A stretch of 42,080 nucleotides of DNA, taken from assembly GCA_031553755.1 (NCBI GenBank), contig JAVBKZ010000030.1, forward strand, positions 1 to 42,080, written 5' to 3'. The translations under genes and the position numbers were made by a program. Position 1 is the first letter of the stretch. Each line of letters starts with the position of its first letter. The notes under the pieces are model-generated. The model had not been told where the DNA came from. It ran no database searches and saw only the letters and a list, made by a program, of their open reading frames with translations. Origin of the DNA: JAIRVZ01 sp031553755 (GTDB lineage Bacteria; Bacteroidota; Bacteroidia; Bacteroidales; Azobacteroidaceae). Shown here in pieces: positions 10,067 through 18,477 of this stretch.

Positions 10067-10254
10067 TAACTTTGCAATGATTTATTAAATAAAAGATTCC
10101 GTTTTGCATAAAATAGGTTTATGTTTTATCTTTAATCAAAATCATTTTTAATCAAAAACTTACACACTGTTTTATTAGATTTTATTTTTAGAAAAAGTTT
10201 AAACTTTATCAATCAAGGCTTAATTCTCTGTGACAGACTAATAAGCCTTTTTTT
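10067..10254 (+). ncRNA. Candidate small RNA with promoter and terminator
   Basis: The gap 9882-10436 has no gene. Within it a -7 box TAACTTTG (10067-10074) is followed about 140 bases later by an intrinsic terminator. That terminator has stem AAGGCTTA (10215-10222) with TAAGCCTT (10242-10249), a nested small TCTG/CAGA hairpin in the loop, and T's to 10254. The predicted transcript runs from about 10081 to 10254, is very AT-rich and has no convincing frame. It could instead be the end of a long plug transcript. No known RNA family recognised. Confidence 0.35.
10215..10254 (+). terminator. Intrinsic terminator upstream of gpmI
   Basis: A perfect 8-base stem (10215-10222 with 10242-10249) is followed by a seven-T run (10248-10254). 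It ends either a small RNA or read-through from the sprA-plug operon, and separates it from the gpmI promoter that follows. Confidence 0.75.
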
Positions 10255-10280
10255 AATTTATAACATCCAAATTAATTCAC

Positions 10281-10288
10281 TACCTTTG
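10281..10288 (+). promoter_or_regulatory. gpmI promoter, -7 box TACCTTTG
   Basis: TACCTTTG matches the Bacteroidota TAnnTTTG consensus. A TTTA lies 20 bases upstream in the -33 position (10257-10260). Transcription would start near 10295, giving a leader of about 140 bases before gpmI. Confidence 0.7.
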
Positions 10289-10344
10289 TACCCGCTAAAT
10301 AAAATTATTTATTGATTATCCGGTTATTTCCTAAATACGTTGTC

Positions 10345-10393
10345 ATTCCGTGCTTGACACGGAATTTTATATCTAAAATCTACGTATTCCGTG
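10345..10393 (+). promoter_or_regulatory. gpmI leader: two alternative hairpins
   Basis: CACGGAAT (10358-10365) can pair perfectly with ATTCCGTG upstream (10345-10352, 5-base loop) or with a second ATTCCGTG downstream (10386-10393, 20-base loop). Both ATTCCGTG copies are preceded by TACGT. The upstream palindrome resembles short interspersed palindromes found in many bacterial genomes, so it may be a mobile repeat, not a regulator. Confidence 0.45.
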
Positions 10394-10436
10394 GGCATAT
10401 ACTAACAAATTAATATAAACTTATAACTTTATAAAA

Positions 10437-11963
10437 ATGACTAAAAAGAAAGCGTTATTGGTAATCCTCGATGGTTGGGGAATAGGAGATCATCAAAAGA
10501 GAGATGTGATTTACAACACCGAAACTCCTTATTGGGATTATCTTTGGAATAATTTTCCTCACTCACAATTACAAGCTTCGGGTGAAAACGTAGGTTTGCC
10601 TGATGGACAAATGGGGAACTCAGAAGTTGGGCACTTGAATATAGGAGCGGGCAGGGTTGTTTATCAGGATTTGGTAAAAATCAATATCGCGTGCCGTGAA
10701 AATACGATTCTGGAAAATCCCGAAATCAAAGCGGCATATACTTATGCTAAAAAAAATAACAAAAAAATCCATTTGATGGGCTTGGTTTCAGACGGAGGTG
10801 TACATAGTTCATTGGAACATTTATTCAAATTGACCGATATTTCTAAAGTTTATGGAATTGATGAAACGTATGTTCATTGTTTTATGGACGGACGTGATAC
10901 CGATCCGAAAAGTGGAAAAAATTTTATCGAAGCTTTAGAAAATCACCTGAAGCAATCGACAGGAAAAATCGCTTCAATTGTCGGGCGGTATTACGCGATG
11001 GATCGCGATAAACGTTGGGAACGTGTGAAAGAAGCTTATGATTTGATAGTAAATGGTATTGGAAAAACAACTGAAAATCCGGTAGCCGCGGTTCAGGATT
11101 CTTATGATGCCGGAGTTACCGATGAATTTATCAAACCGATTGTTTGCGTGGAAAATGGTAAACCTGTAGCAGTTATCGAAGAAGGAGATGTAGTAATTTT
11201 CTTCAATTACAGAAATGATCGCGCGAAAGAATTGACTATCGTTCTTACTCAGCAAGATATGCCTGAAACAGGAATGAAAACAATTCCTAACCTGCATTAT
11301 TGTACGATGACTCCTTATGACCCGACATATAAAGGAATGCATATTTTATATGATAAAGACAATGTCGAAAATACCTTAGGAGAATATTTGTCGGGACTTG
11401 GATTGACTCAACTTCACATGGCGGAAACCGAAAAATACGCCCATGTTACTTTCTTTTTCAACGGAGGACGTGAAGAACCTTACAAAGGAGAAGAACGTAT
11501 TCTTGTAGCGTCTCCTAAGGTGGCTACTTATGATTTAAAACCCGAAATGAGCGCCTACGAAGTAAAAGATAAATTAGTAGAAGCCATCAAAACCCAACAA
11601 TTTGATTTCATTGTTGTGAATTATGCCAACGGAGATATGGTTGGACATACCGGCGTTTACGAAGCAATTGAAAAAGCGGTTAAAGCTGTCGATTCTTGTT
11701 TAAAGGAAACCATCGAAACAGCAATGGCAAATGGCTACGAATCAATTATTATTGCCGACCACGGAAATGCCGACTATGCTTTGAATGATGATGGTTCTCC
11801 AAACACAGCGCATTCATTAAATCCGGTTCCTTTTGTATTTGTTTCTGAAAATAAACCGGCAAATTTACAAAACGGAATCCTTGCGGATGTTGCTCCTTCC
11901 ATATTGAAAATATTAGGATTGGAACAACCTAAAGACATGACAGGGAAAAATTTAATTCATTGA
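10437..11963 (+). CDS. gpmI: 2,3-bisphosphoglycerate-independent phosphoglycerate mutase
   Basis: This enzyme interconverts 3- and 2-phosphoglycerate in glycolysis and gluconeogenesis using two manganese ions and a phosphoserine intermediate. The 508-residue length is typical. The N-terminal metal motif ALLVILDGWGIG (about residues 6-17) and the nucleophile region GQMGNSEVGHLNIGAG (about 57-72) with its catalytic Ser are intact. The second metal cluster (NYANGDMVGHTG, and IIADHGNADYAL near residue 440) is also intact. It has its own promoter (10281-10288) and leads a tight four-gene run; the next gene starts six bases after its stop. Confidence 0.97.
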   Translation: MTKKKALLVILDGWGIGDHQKRDVIYNTETPYWDYLWNNFPHSQLQASGENVGLPDGQMGNSEVGHLNIGAGRVVYQDLVKINIACRENTILENPEIKAAYTYAKKNNKKIHLMGLVSDGGVHSSLEHLFKLTDISKVYGIDETYVHCFMDGRDTDPKSGKNFIEALENHLKQSTGKIASIVGRYYAMDRDKRWERVKEAYDLIVNGIGKTTENPVAAVQDSYDAGVTDEFIKPIVCVENGKPVAVIEEGDVVIFFNYRNDRAKELTIVLTQQDMPETGMKTIPNLHYCTMTPYDPTYKGMHILYDKDNVENTLGEYLSGLGLTQLHMAETEKYAHVTFFFNGGREEPYKGEERILVASPKVATYDLKPEMSAYEVKDKLVEAIKTQQFDFIVVNYANGDMVGHTGVYEAIEKAVKAVDSCLKETIETAMANGYESIIIADHGNADYALNDDGSPNTAHSLNPVPFVFVSENKPANLQNGILADVAPSILKILGLEQPKDMTGKNLIH

Positions 11964-11969
11964 ACTGAT

Positions 11970-13025
11970 ATGAATCCAATCAAAACAGCTTTAATCGGTT
12001 ACGGTATGGCCGGACGTATATTTCATGCGCCATTTATTCATCTTATTCCGGGATTTGAATTATCTATGATTTCAACCTCTAATCCCGAAGCAGTCAAGTT
12101 GATAAAAGAACGTTATCCCGAAACTAAAGTTGTGCCGGATGTAAAACATATTTTGGAAGACAAGGAGATTGAATTGGTATTCGTCCTTACGCCTAACCAA
12201 ACTCATTACGAATTGGTAAAGGCCTCATTGTTGGCCGGAAAAAACGTGGTGGTTGATAAACCTTTTACCGTCACAACCCGCGAAGCCGATGAACTAATTG
12301 AACTTTCAAAAAAACAGGGGAAATTACTGACTGTATACCAAAACAGGCGTTGGACTGCCGATTTTAAGACTGTCAAAAAAATCATATCAGAAGAAAAATT
12401 AGGACGAATTGTGGAATATACGGCTTGTTACGATCGTTATGTTCCTTTTATTCGTCCTAAAAAATGGAAAGAAGATTCCCTTCCAGCGTCAGGAGTATTG
12501 TATGATTTAGGTGCTCATTTAATTGATCAGGTCTTACAATTATTCGGAATGCCGGAAGAAATTTTCTGCAATCTTCGTTATCAACGGGAAAATACAAAAA
12601 TAGATGACTATTTTAATTTAACGATGCTGTATCCCGATTTAATAGTCAATTTACATTCCGGAATGATTGTCAAAATTCCAGGTCCGAATTTTTTGATTCA
12701 CGGAACAAAAGGTTCATTTATAAAATATGGATTAGATGTTCAGGAAGGCGATTCCGACAAAGGAAAAACACCCGACGCTGAAGATTGGGGAAGAGAACCT
12801 GAAAATCAGTGGGGAACATTGGTTGTAGATGAAAACGGACAAACGGTTACTTCTGTAATTGAAAGTGAAACAGGTTCTTATGGCGATTTTTTCCTCAATC
12901 TCCTTGATACCTTGCAAGGAAAAGAACCATTGGCAGTTCGCCCCGAAGAATCCCGGGATGCGATTCGTGTAATTGAAGCCGCGATTCAAAGCCATAAAGA
13001 AAAACGAAATATAAAACTTACATGA
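11970..13025 (+). CDS. Gfo/Idh/MocA family oxidoreductase
   Basis: A cytoplasmic NAD(P)-dependent dehydrogenase of 351 residues. The N-terminal Rossmann fold starts with ALIGYGMAGRIFHAPFI (residues 7-23). The family's EKP motif appears as DKPFTV (about residues 93-98), its Lys intact. The GASGVLYDLGAHLIDQ-like stretch (SGVLYDLGAHLIDQVLQLFG, about 172-191) belongs to the C-terminal dimer domain. The substrate, probably a sugar or polyol, cannot be read from sequence. It lies in an operon between gpmI and a ketopantoate-reductase-like gene, and its stop overlaps the next start by four bases (ATGA). Confidence 0.9.
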   Translation: MNPIKTALIGYGMAGRIFHAPFIHLIPGFELSMISTSNPEAVKLIKERYPETKVVPDVKHILEDKEIELVFVLTPNQTHYELVKASLLAGKNVVVDKPFTVTTREADELIELSKKQGKLLTVYQNRRWTADFKTVKKIISEEKLGRIVEYTACYDRYVPFIRPKKWKEDSLPASGVLYDLGAHLIDQVLQLFGMPEEIFCNLRYQRENTKIDDYFNLTMLYPDLIVNLHSGMIVKIPGPNFLIHGTKGSFIKYGLDVQEGDSDKGKTPDAEDWGREPENQWGTLVVDENGQTVTSVIESETGSYGDFFLNLLDTLQGKEPLAVRPEESRDAIRVIEAAIQSHKEKRNIKLT

Positions 13026-13954
13026 ATCTAAAATATGCGGTTATAGGAGTCGGAGGTTTAGGCGGATATTACGGAGGACGATTAGCCAAAAATGCGAAAG
13101 ATGTTCATTTTTTGTTTCATTCCGATTATGAAATCGTGAAAGAAAAAGGATTGAAAGTCGATTCCGTAAAAGGAAATTTTTATCTTCCTAAAGTAAACGC
13201 TTACAAAAATATTTCTGACATAGGGAAAGTCGACGTTGTTTTGATTTGCCTGAAAACAACCAATAATTATTTGTTGAAAGAAATGCTACCTCCTTTACTC
13301 CATGAAAGAACACTAATTTTATTGATGCAAAATGGCTTAGGGAACGAAGAAAAAGTTTCTTCCGACTTTCCTCAAATTCCGGTCGCGGGAGCATTGGCTT
13401 ATACCTGTTCTTCTAAAATTGGCCCCGGACATATTTCTCACACTGATTTGGGAAGCGTGACAATCGCTCCCTATGTCAACTGTCAAACAGAAGTTTTAGA
13501 ACAAGTAGTTCAAGATTTTGTGGAATCTGATGTAGATGCCACAATTTCTCAGAATTTATTAGAGATACGTTGGCGAAAATTGATATGGAATATTCCTTTC
13601 AATGGGATGAGTGTCGTCCTTAACACTACAACCAATAACTTAGTCAATAATTCTTCTTCTGAAAAACTATGTTATGATTTAATGCTTGAGGTTATACACG
13701 CGGCGAATGCTTGTGGCGTTTATCCTCCTTTGTCAGAGCATTTATCTGACGAAATGATGGAACTTACACGCAATATGGAACCTTATGCTCCAAGTATGAA
13801 ATTAGACTATGATTTTAATCGTCAGATGGAAATCGAATATCTTTATACACATCCTCTTCAGGAAGCCCTGAAACATGGTTGTCACATGAAAAAAACAGAA
13901 ATGTTGGAGGAACAATTAAAATTTTTATCTTCAGGAATAAAAAATAAACAATGA
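13022..13954 (+). CDS. Ketopantoate reductase family protein (PanE/ApbA-like)
   Basis: The family reduces 2-dehydropantoate to pantoate with NADPH for coenzyme A synthesis. The 310 residues show the N-terminal dinucleotide site AVIGVGGLGGYYGGRLAKNA, the LICLKTTNNY segment with the conserved catalytic-type Lys (about residue 78), and the LLMQNGLGNEE motif. The C-terminal half has the helical WRKLIWNIPFNGMSVVLNTT stretch typical of the family. Many Bacteroidota PanE-like proteins are paralogs of unknown substrate, so I give no gene symbol. It overlaps both neighbours by four bases. Confidence 0.85.
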   Translation: MNLKYAVIGVGGLGGYYGGRLAKNAKDVHFLFHSDYEIVKEKGLKVDSVKGNFYLPKVNAYKNISDIGKVDVVLICLKTTNNYLLKEMLPPLLHERTLILLMQNGLGNEEKVSSDFPQIPVAGALAYTCSSKIGPGHISHTDLGSVTIAPYVNCQTEVLEQVVQDFVESDVDATISQNLLEIRWRKLIWNIPFNGMSVVLNTTTNNLVNNSSSEKLCYDLMLEVIHAANACGVYPPLSEHLSDEMMELTRNMEPYAPSMKLDYDFNRQMEIEYLYTHPLQEALKHGCHMKKTEMLEEQLKFLSSGIKNKQ

Positions 13955-14562
13955 ATCCCTCAACACTTATAGCACTTGTAACAATTGGCATCAGCATTTG
14001 GGCGTTTGGAAACAGAAATATTTTGAATAAATTCATATTATCGCCTTATGCCGTTGTTCAAGGAAAACAATGGTATCGAATATTCACCCACGCTTTCATT
14101 CATGCCGATTGGATGCATCTAATTTTCAATATGTTAGCATTGTGGTCGTTTGGGATCGCGGTGGAAAATTATTTTTCACAAATGACTGACTTGTGGATTC
14201 TGAATTTTTACCTGATGTATTTTGGCGCGATTTTTTGCTCATCAATCCCGGATTTAATAAAACAAAAAAATAATCCTTACTATTTAAGTTTGGGAGCTTC
14301 AGGAGGCGTTTCGGCAGTTGTTTTCGCAGCTATATTTTTTGATCCATGGAATCTTATTTATATATTTTTTCTTCCTTGTCCGGGAATTATTTTTGGTGTG
14401 TTATATTTGATTTATTCAAGTTATGCCGCGAAAAAAGGAGGAGGTAACATTAATCATGGAGCCCATTTCTATGGTTCTGTTTTCGGATTTATTTATCCGA
14501 TGTTGATAGATCCAAGGGCTATTTTTCATTTTATTGAGAGAATAACACATCCTTCATTCTAA
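13951..14562 (+). CDS. Rhomboid-family intramembrane serine protease
   Basis: Rhomboids cleave transmembrane helices of substrate proteins inside the membrane. This compact 203-residue protein has several hydrophobic helices. The family motif WYRIFTHAFIHADWMHLIFN is at residues 41-60. The catalytic serine motif GASG is at 115-118 (Ser117). The catalytic histidine is His172 in NHGAHFYG. All key residues are present, so it should be active. The start overlaps the previous stop (ATGA), making it the last gene of the gpmI run. Substrate unknown. Confidence 0.92.
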   Translation: MNPSTLIALVTIGISIWAFGNRNILNKFILSPYAVVQGKQWYRIFTHAFIHADWMHLIFNMLALWSFGIAVENYFSQMTDLWILNFYLMYFGAIFCSSIPDLIKQKNNPYYLSLGASGGVSAVVFAAIFFDPWNLIYIFFLPCPGIIFGVLYLIYSSYAAKKGGGNINHGAHFYGSVFGFIYPMLIDPRAIFHFIERITHPSF

Positions 14563-14648
14563 ATCATGATATAGTCTTACAGGCACATAGGGTCACATAG
14601 AAAATTTAAGACATGGAGGTACGAAGAACATAGGGAATTATTATGAGA

Positions 14649-14739
14649 ATAAAGATTTATAGAACAAAGAAGATAGATTTAGATTAAAAAGACTTTTAGA
14701 CTCGTCTTTTAATTTTTGTTCTTTTGTCTAAAATCTTAT
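14649..14739. terminator. Imperfect inverted repeat after the rhomboid gene
   Basis: The core stem is ATTAAAAAGAC (14683-14693) with GTCTTTTAAT (14704-14713), followed by a T-rich tract. Weaker pairing extends the arms to about 14649 and 14739. It can end the gpmI-rhomboid transcript. The flanks (CACATAGGGTCACATAG near 14583, and CTTATGTG repeats near 14735-14760) look like decayed copies of a short interspersed repeat. Confidence 0.55.
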
Positions 14740-14825
14740 GTGTTCTATCTGCCTTATGTGGTTTAAAAAATTCATATTGTTCTCGATTGTAAATTTAAAC
14801 AATTACTAAATTTCAAAAATATTTT

Positions 14826-15260
14826 ATGAAAACAGCAGAAATTCAAACAGAAAAAGGGATAATGAAAGTAGAATTTTTCGAGGCCGACGCTCCGGGAACA
14901 GTTGAAAATTTCATCAGTTTAGCAAAAGACGGCTTTTACGACGGATTGGCATTCCACAGGGTTATTCCTGAATTTGTAATACAAGGAGGATGCCCTAAAG
15001 GCGATGGAACAGGAGGCCCAGGCTATCAAATTGATTGTGAAACAAATGGAAATAATCAATACCACGATCGAGGAGTCCTTTCAATGGCCCATGCCGGAAG
15101 AAATACCGGAGGATCACAATTTTTTATTTGCCATAACCGCGAAAATACCAAACATTTAGATCGCCGCCACACAGTTTTTGGTAAAGTGATAGACGGATTA
15201 GACGTAATTGATTCAATCAAACAAGGAGATAAAATTTTAAAAATAATAGTAAACGATTGA
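14826..15260 (+). CDS. Cyclophilin-type peptidyl-prolyl cis-trans isomerase
   Basis: The enzyme speeds cis-trans isomerisation of bonds before proline during protein folding. It is a minimal 144-residue cyclophilin without a signal peptide, so cytoplasmic. The active-site motif FHRVIPEFVIQGG (residues 43-55) carries the conserved Arg45, Phe50 and Gln53. MAHAGRNTGGSQFFI and the HTVFGKVIDGLDVID end are also canonical. It stands alone between two long gaps, with an AT-rich leader in which I see no clear promoter. Confidence 0.95.
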   Translation: MKTAEIQTEKGIMKVEFFEADAPGTVENFISLAKDGFYDGLAFHRVIPEFVIQGGCPKGDGTGGPGYQIDCETNGNNQYHDRGVLSMAHAGRNTGGSQFFICHNRENTKHLDRRHTVFGKVIDGLDVIDSIKQGDKILKIIVND

Positions 15261-15405
15261 CTTTTTGTGTCAAATGCCAGAAAAAACGCTGTAGATTACA
15301 ACAATTAATTTGTTTTTAATTTAAAATAACCATAATTTTTTATTAAAAACTTAATTTAATGCAAAAAAGTGTTATCTTCTGTAAATAAATACAAATTAAT
15401 TGTTG

Positions 15406-15843
15406 TACCTTTGCGGGCGAAAGAAAAAAGAATAATTTTGAGGCGCTTGCTTTAATTTTAGATGTAATATTACAAGCTAAATAAATTGTTTGCCAACAAA
15501 ATTAATCACACATTAACAATAAGATAATGCGTATTTGTTATTAGTTTCTTTCATTGCTTTACCTTATAGTATACACTAACTGGTAAAAATTTGAACATAT
15601 TGTAAATGTTTCTATGTGTGACTTGTCTTTTGTTATTTTGAGAATTGAAGATGGGTTGATTCGCATGTAGAGAAAGATTGAGTCATTCCTTTCTTATTTA
15701 TGCACACTTAAATGAGAAAGAAAAAAACTAATTTTCTTTTTTACTTCCAGTGAAATTTTGTTTGCAACTTTGGGGATGTAATCCGAAAAGGAGAACGAAA
15801 ATAACATTAACACTAAATTTTAGGAAATTAAACATAACAATGC
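15406..15843 (+). promoter_or_regulatory. Promoter and long leader of the polysaccharide operon
   Basis: The gap 15261-15843 has no gene. A -7 box TACCTTTG lies at 15406-15413. A weaker second box, CAACTTTG, lies at 15765-15772, close to the first gene. Transcription from the first gives a leader of about 420 bases. It contains the palindrome TGTAATATTACA (15463-15474) and an 11-base-stem hairpin with one G-U pair (15689-15699 with 15710-15720, loop of 10). Neither is followed by a U-run. No riboswitch class recognised. Confidence 0.55.
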
Positions 15844-16971
15844 ATGTTTTTTGAATATTACTTATATTATTTATATTATACATTTTTAGGATTTCCTTTT
15901 ATTATAAGGATTGCTGTATTTTCCATTGCAATTTTTATTTTATTTTTTATAATCGCTTTGTTCAGTTTAGTATCAACAGGAAGGAAATATAAAAAGAAAG
16001 AAAAATTAAAGAAAAACTTGAATGAAAAATATGGAGATAAAATAAAAGAAATCCTTACTTCCAAGACTTTGTATTCTTTTTCTGATATTGATGAAGAACT
16101 AAAATGCAATGTTAAAGATCTCAAAGACATAGAAAAATCAATTATTACAAATATAATTCTTCAGGTACAAAACAAAGAAAATCCTGTAAATCGCAGTAAT
16201 TACTTAAACGTTATAGACTATTTTGAAATTCGTAATTACTGGGAAAAACAGATAAAATCATCGAGAGTAGCGGAAAGAATGAGAGCACTTCGCAAGTTAG
16301 ATGATCTTGATATGGAAGCTCCCGGATCAATTGTCAATGCCTTGACATATAACAGAAACCAATATGTAAGAAAAAGAGCCCGTTGTACGTATATGTATTT
16401 CAGTAAGAATGACCCATATAAATTCTTGGATAATAATTTCGACAAAACATTTAATGATGCGGACAGAATAAAAATACATTCTGTATTGGAACGTAGGACA
16501 AGAGAAGGTCTTCCTGCTTTCGGGCAATGGATTGAGAACTCCGAAAACGTTAAATTCCAATGTTTTTTGATTGATGAAATTAAATTATTTGACCAAAAAC
16601 AAAGTGCTCCTTATTTGATGGGAGTATTGAAAAAAAATGATAATCAACTGAAAAAACATACCATTGACGCGTTGGGAGATTTGAAATATCAAGAAGTAGA
16701 AGACACTCTCATCGAAGAATATCCGTTGCAATCAAGAACTATACAAAGGGAAATTGTAGATACAATCAAAGAACTTGATACACATAAAGCGTTGCCGTTC
16801 TTAAAAAACGCTTACCAAAGTGCTCACGATAGCGAAACGGAAATAATTATCCTTAGAGCAATTTACAATTACGGAAATGAAGGAAAACATCTTTTTTACT
16901 CGTTGAAAGAAGATGCTACCGGCTTTTCCAGACTAATTTTCGAACACGTAAGCAATCCGTTGATTAAATAA
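15844..16971 (+). CDS. Membrane-anchored HEAT-repeat-like protein
   Basis: A 375-residue protein with an N-terminal transmembrane helix (about residues 20-44). The strongly basic stretch GRKYKKKEKLKK follows directly; by the positive-inside rule the rest should lie in the cytoplasm. From about residue 140 onward it consists of paired helices of HEAT type, for example SRVAERMRALRKLDDLD, QLKKHTIDALGDLKYQEVEDTL and REIVDTIKELDTHKALPFL. Such solenoids bind other proteins. It is the first gene of the polysaccharide-like operon, 16 bases ahead of the glycosyltransferase, so a scaffold or regulator of the synthase is a reasonable guess. An earlier ATG at 15840 is out of frame and ends at once. Confidence 0.75.
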   Translation: MFFEYYLYYLYYTFLGFPFIIRIAVFSIAIFILFFIIALFSLVSTGRKYKKKEKLKKNLNEKYGDKIKEILTSKTLYSFSDIDEELKCNVKDLKDIEKSIITNIILQVQNKENPVNRSNYLNVIDYFEIRNYWEKQIKSSRVAERMRALRKLDDLDMEAPGSIVNALTYNRNQYVRKRARCTYMYFSKNDPYKFLDNNFDKTFNDADRIKIHSVLERRTREGLPAFGQWIENSENVKFQCFLIDEIKLFDQKQSAPYLMGVLKKNDNQLKKHTIDALGDLKYQEVEDTLIEEYPLQSRTIQREIVDTIKELDTHKALPFLKNAYQSAHDSETEIIILRAIYNYGNEGKHLFYSLKEDATGFSRLIFEHVSNPLIK

Positions 16972-16987
16972 CTTAATCTCGTTTATT

Positions 16988-18430
16988 ATGGCAGAAAATC
17001 TAATTCATTTTTTTCAATATCAAGTATTTTTTTATTCAACGCTTATTGTTTTGGGTTCTATAATGTTGACCACATTAGGATATATAGGCCTTAAAAAATA
17101 TAAATGGAAATATACAAAAAAAGAGGAACAAGAATTGAAAAATTCTCCTTTTGCTCCCGGAATTTCGTTAGTTGCTCCGGCTTACAATGAAGAGTTAACG
17201 ATTATTGCCAATATTAATTCGATGTTAACAATCGACTATCCATTGTTTGAAATCGTTATTATTAATGATGGTAGTAAAGACAAGACGTTGGAGTTAATGA
17301 TTGAAGAATTCGATTTGGAGGAAACTCCGTTTGCTTATATTGAGCGAATAAAAACCAAACCATTTAAACGGATTTTTAAATCCAGAAACCCGAAATACGA
17401 CAAATTAACTATTGTTGATAAAGAAAACGGGGGAACGAAAGCGGATGCCAGTAACGCGGGAATCAATGCCTCTAAATATCCATACTTCGTGTGTACTGAT
17501 GTGGATTGTATTTTGTCGAAAGACATTTTATTAAAAATGATACAGCCATTTATGGATAGTTCCACTAAAGAGCAAGTAATTGCCGTAGGAGCTGTAATGA
17601 GAATGGCAAACAGCTTGGAGCTTAATGACCAAGGAGAAATTACACGTATACGTCCTCCCAAAGGATTTGTCCCTTGCTTTCAGGAAACAGAATATTTACG
17701 GTCTTATTTGATTAGTAAAATGGGATGGTCGGCTATTAATGCCGTGCCTAATGTTTCGGGAGGATTGGGAATGTTTGATAAATCGGTAGTAGTTGAAGCC
17801 GGAGGTTATGACCCGATTTCGCATGCTGAAGATATGGACATGACTTTGCGTATGATCGCGTACATGAGGGAATATGATAAAAAATATAGAATCGTACAAA
17901 TTCCCGAAACTGTTTGTTGGACCGAAGGACCTCCCACCTTTTCGGTATTAAATAGCCAAAGAACCCGTTGGGCGCGCGGATTGATGCAGATCTTTATCGT
18001 TCACCGTAAGTTTCTTTTCAATAAAAGATATGGAAGACATGGCTTGATTCTGATGCCCTTCATATTTTTCTTTGAGTTTATGGCCCCTATCATTGAAGGT
18101 ACGGGAGTCATATTCCTGATTTTTTCACTTTTTACCAAACAAGTGAATTTTAAAACCGCTTATGTTTTATTCTTTTTCTTGTACTTATTAGGAATAGCGG
18201 TATCTTCGTTAGCTATTTTATTCGACTTGAAAGTGAGAAAATTATATAAAACGACAAGAGAATATTTCAAATTAGTTCTCTTTTCATTAATAGAAGCTGT
18301 TTGTTATCACCCATTTATTGTATTTTTCAGTTGGAAAGGTTATATTGACTTCTTGTCAAGACAGAATTTTGAGTGGGGAGCGATGAAAAGACAAGGTATC
18401 GAACGAAGAAAAGAGGAAGTTGTAGAATAA
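16988..18430 (+). CDS. Processive family 2 glycosyltransferase (PgaC/NfrB-like)
   Basis: An inner-membrane synthase that probably polymerises a beta-linked polysaccharide from nucleotide sugars and passes it through the membrane. In 480 residues it has one N-terminal helix (about 13-36), a cytosolic GT-A domain and three or four C-terminal helices (about 350-450). Catalytic motifs are complete: Asp94 in NDGSKD, DVD at 171-173, the Glu-Asp pair at 281-282 in HAEDMD, and QRTRW at 324-328, which marks processive synthases. The tract KENGGTKADASNAG (145-158) is also typical. No PilZ domain is visible. The product (GlcNAc polymer, glucan or other) cannot be told from sequence. Confidence 0.9.
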   Translation: MAENLIHFFQYQVFFYSTLIVLGSIMLTTLGYIGLKKYKWKYTKKEEQELKNSPFAPGISLVAPAYNEELTIIANINSMLTIDYPLFEIVIINDGSKDKTLELMIEEFDLEETPFAYIERIKTKPFKRIFKSRNPKYDKLTIVDKENGGTKADASNAGINASKYPYFVCTDVDCILSKDILLKMIQPFMDSSTKEQVIAVGAVMRMANSLELNDQGEITRIRPPKGFVPCFQETEYLRSYLISKMGWSAINAVPNVSGGLGMFDKSVVVEAGGYDPISHAEDMDMTLRMIAYMREYDKKYRIVQIPETVCWTEGPPTFSVLNSQRTRWARGLMQIFIVHRKFLFNKRYGRHGLILMPFIFFFEFMAPIIEGTGVIFLIFSLFTKQVNFKTAYVLFFFLYLLGIAVSSLAILFDLKVRKLYKTTREYFKLVLFSLIEAVCYHPFIVFFSWKGYIDFLSRQNFEWGAMKRQGIERRKEEVVE

Positions 18431-18477
18431 AATATGACATATTTTAGTGTAAAATCACCAATCAATTCAAAAACATT

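Noticed and set aside
10345..10365. The ATTCCGTG/CACGGAAT hairpin as a terminator
   Set aside because: It is followed by only four T's and lies inside the gpmI leader, downstream of its promoter.
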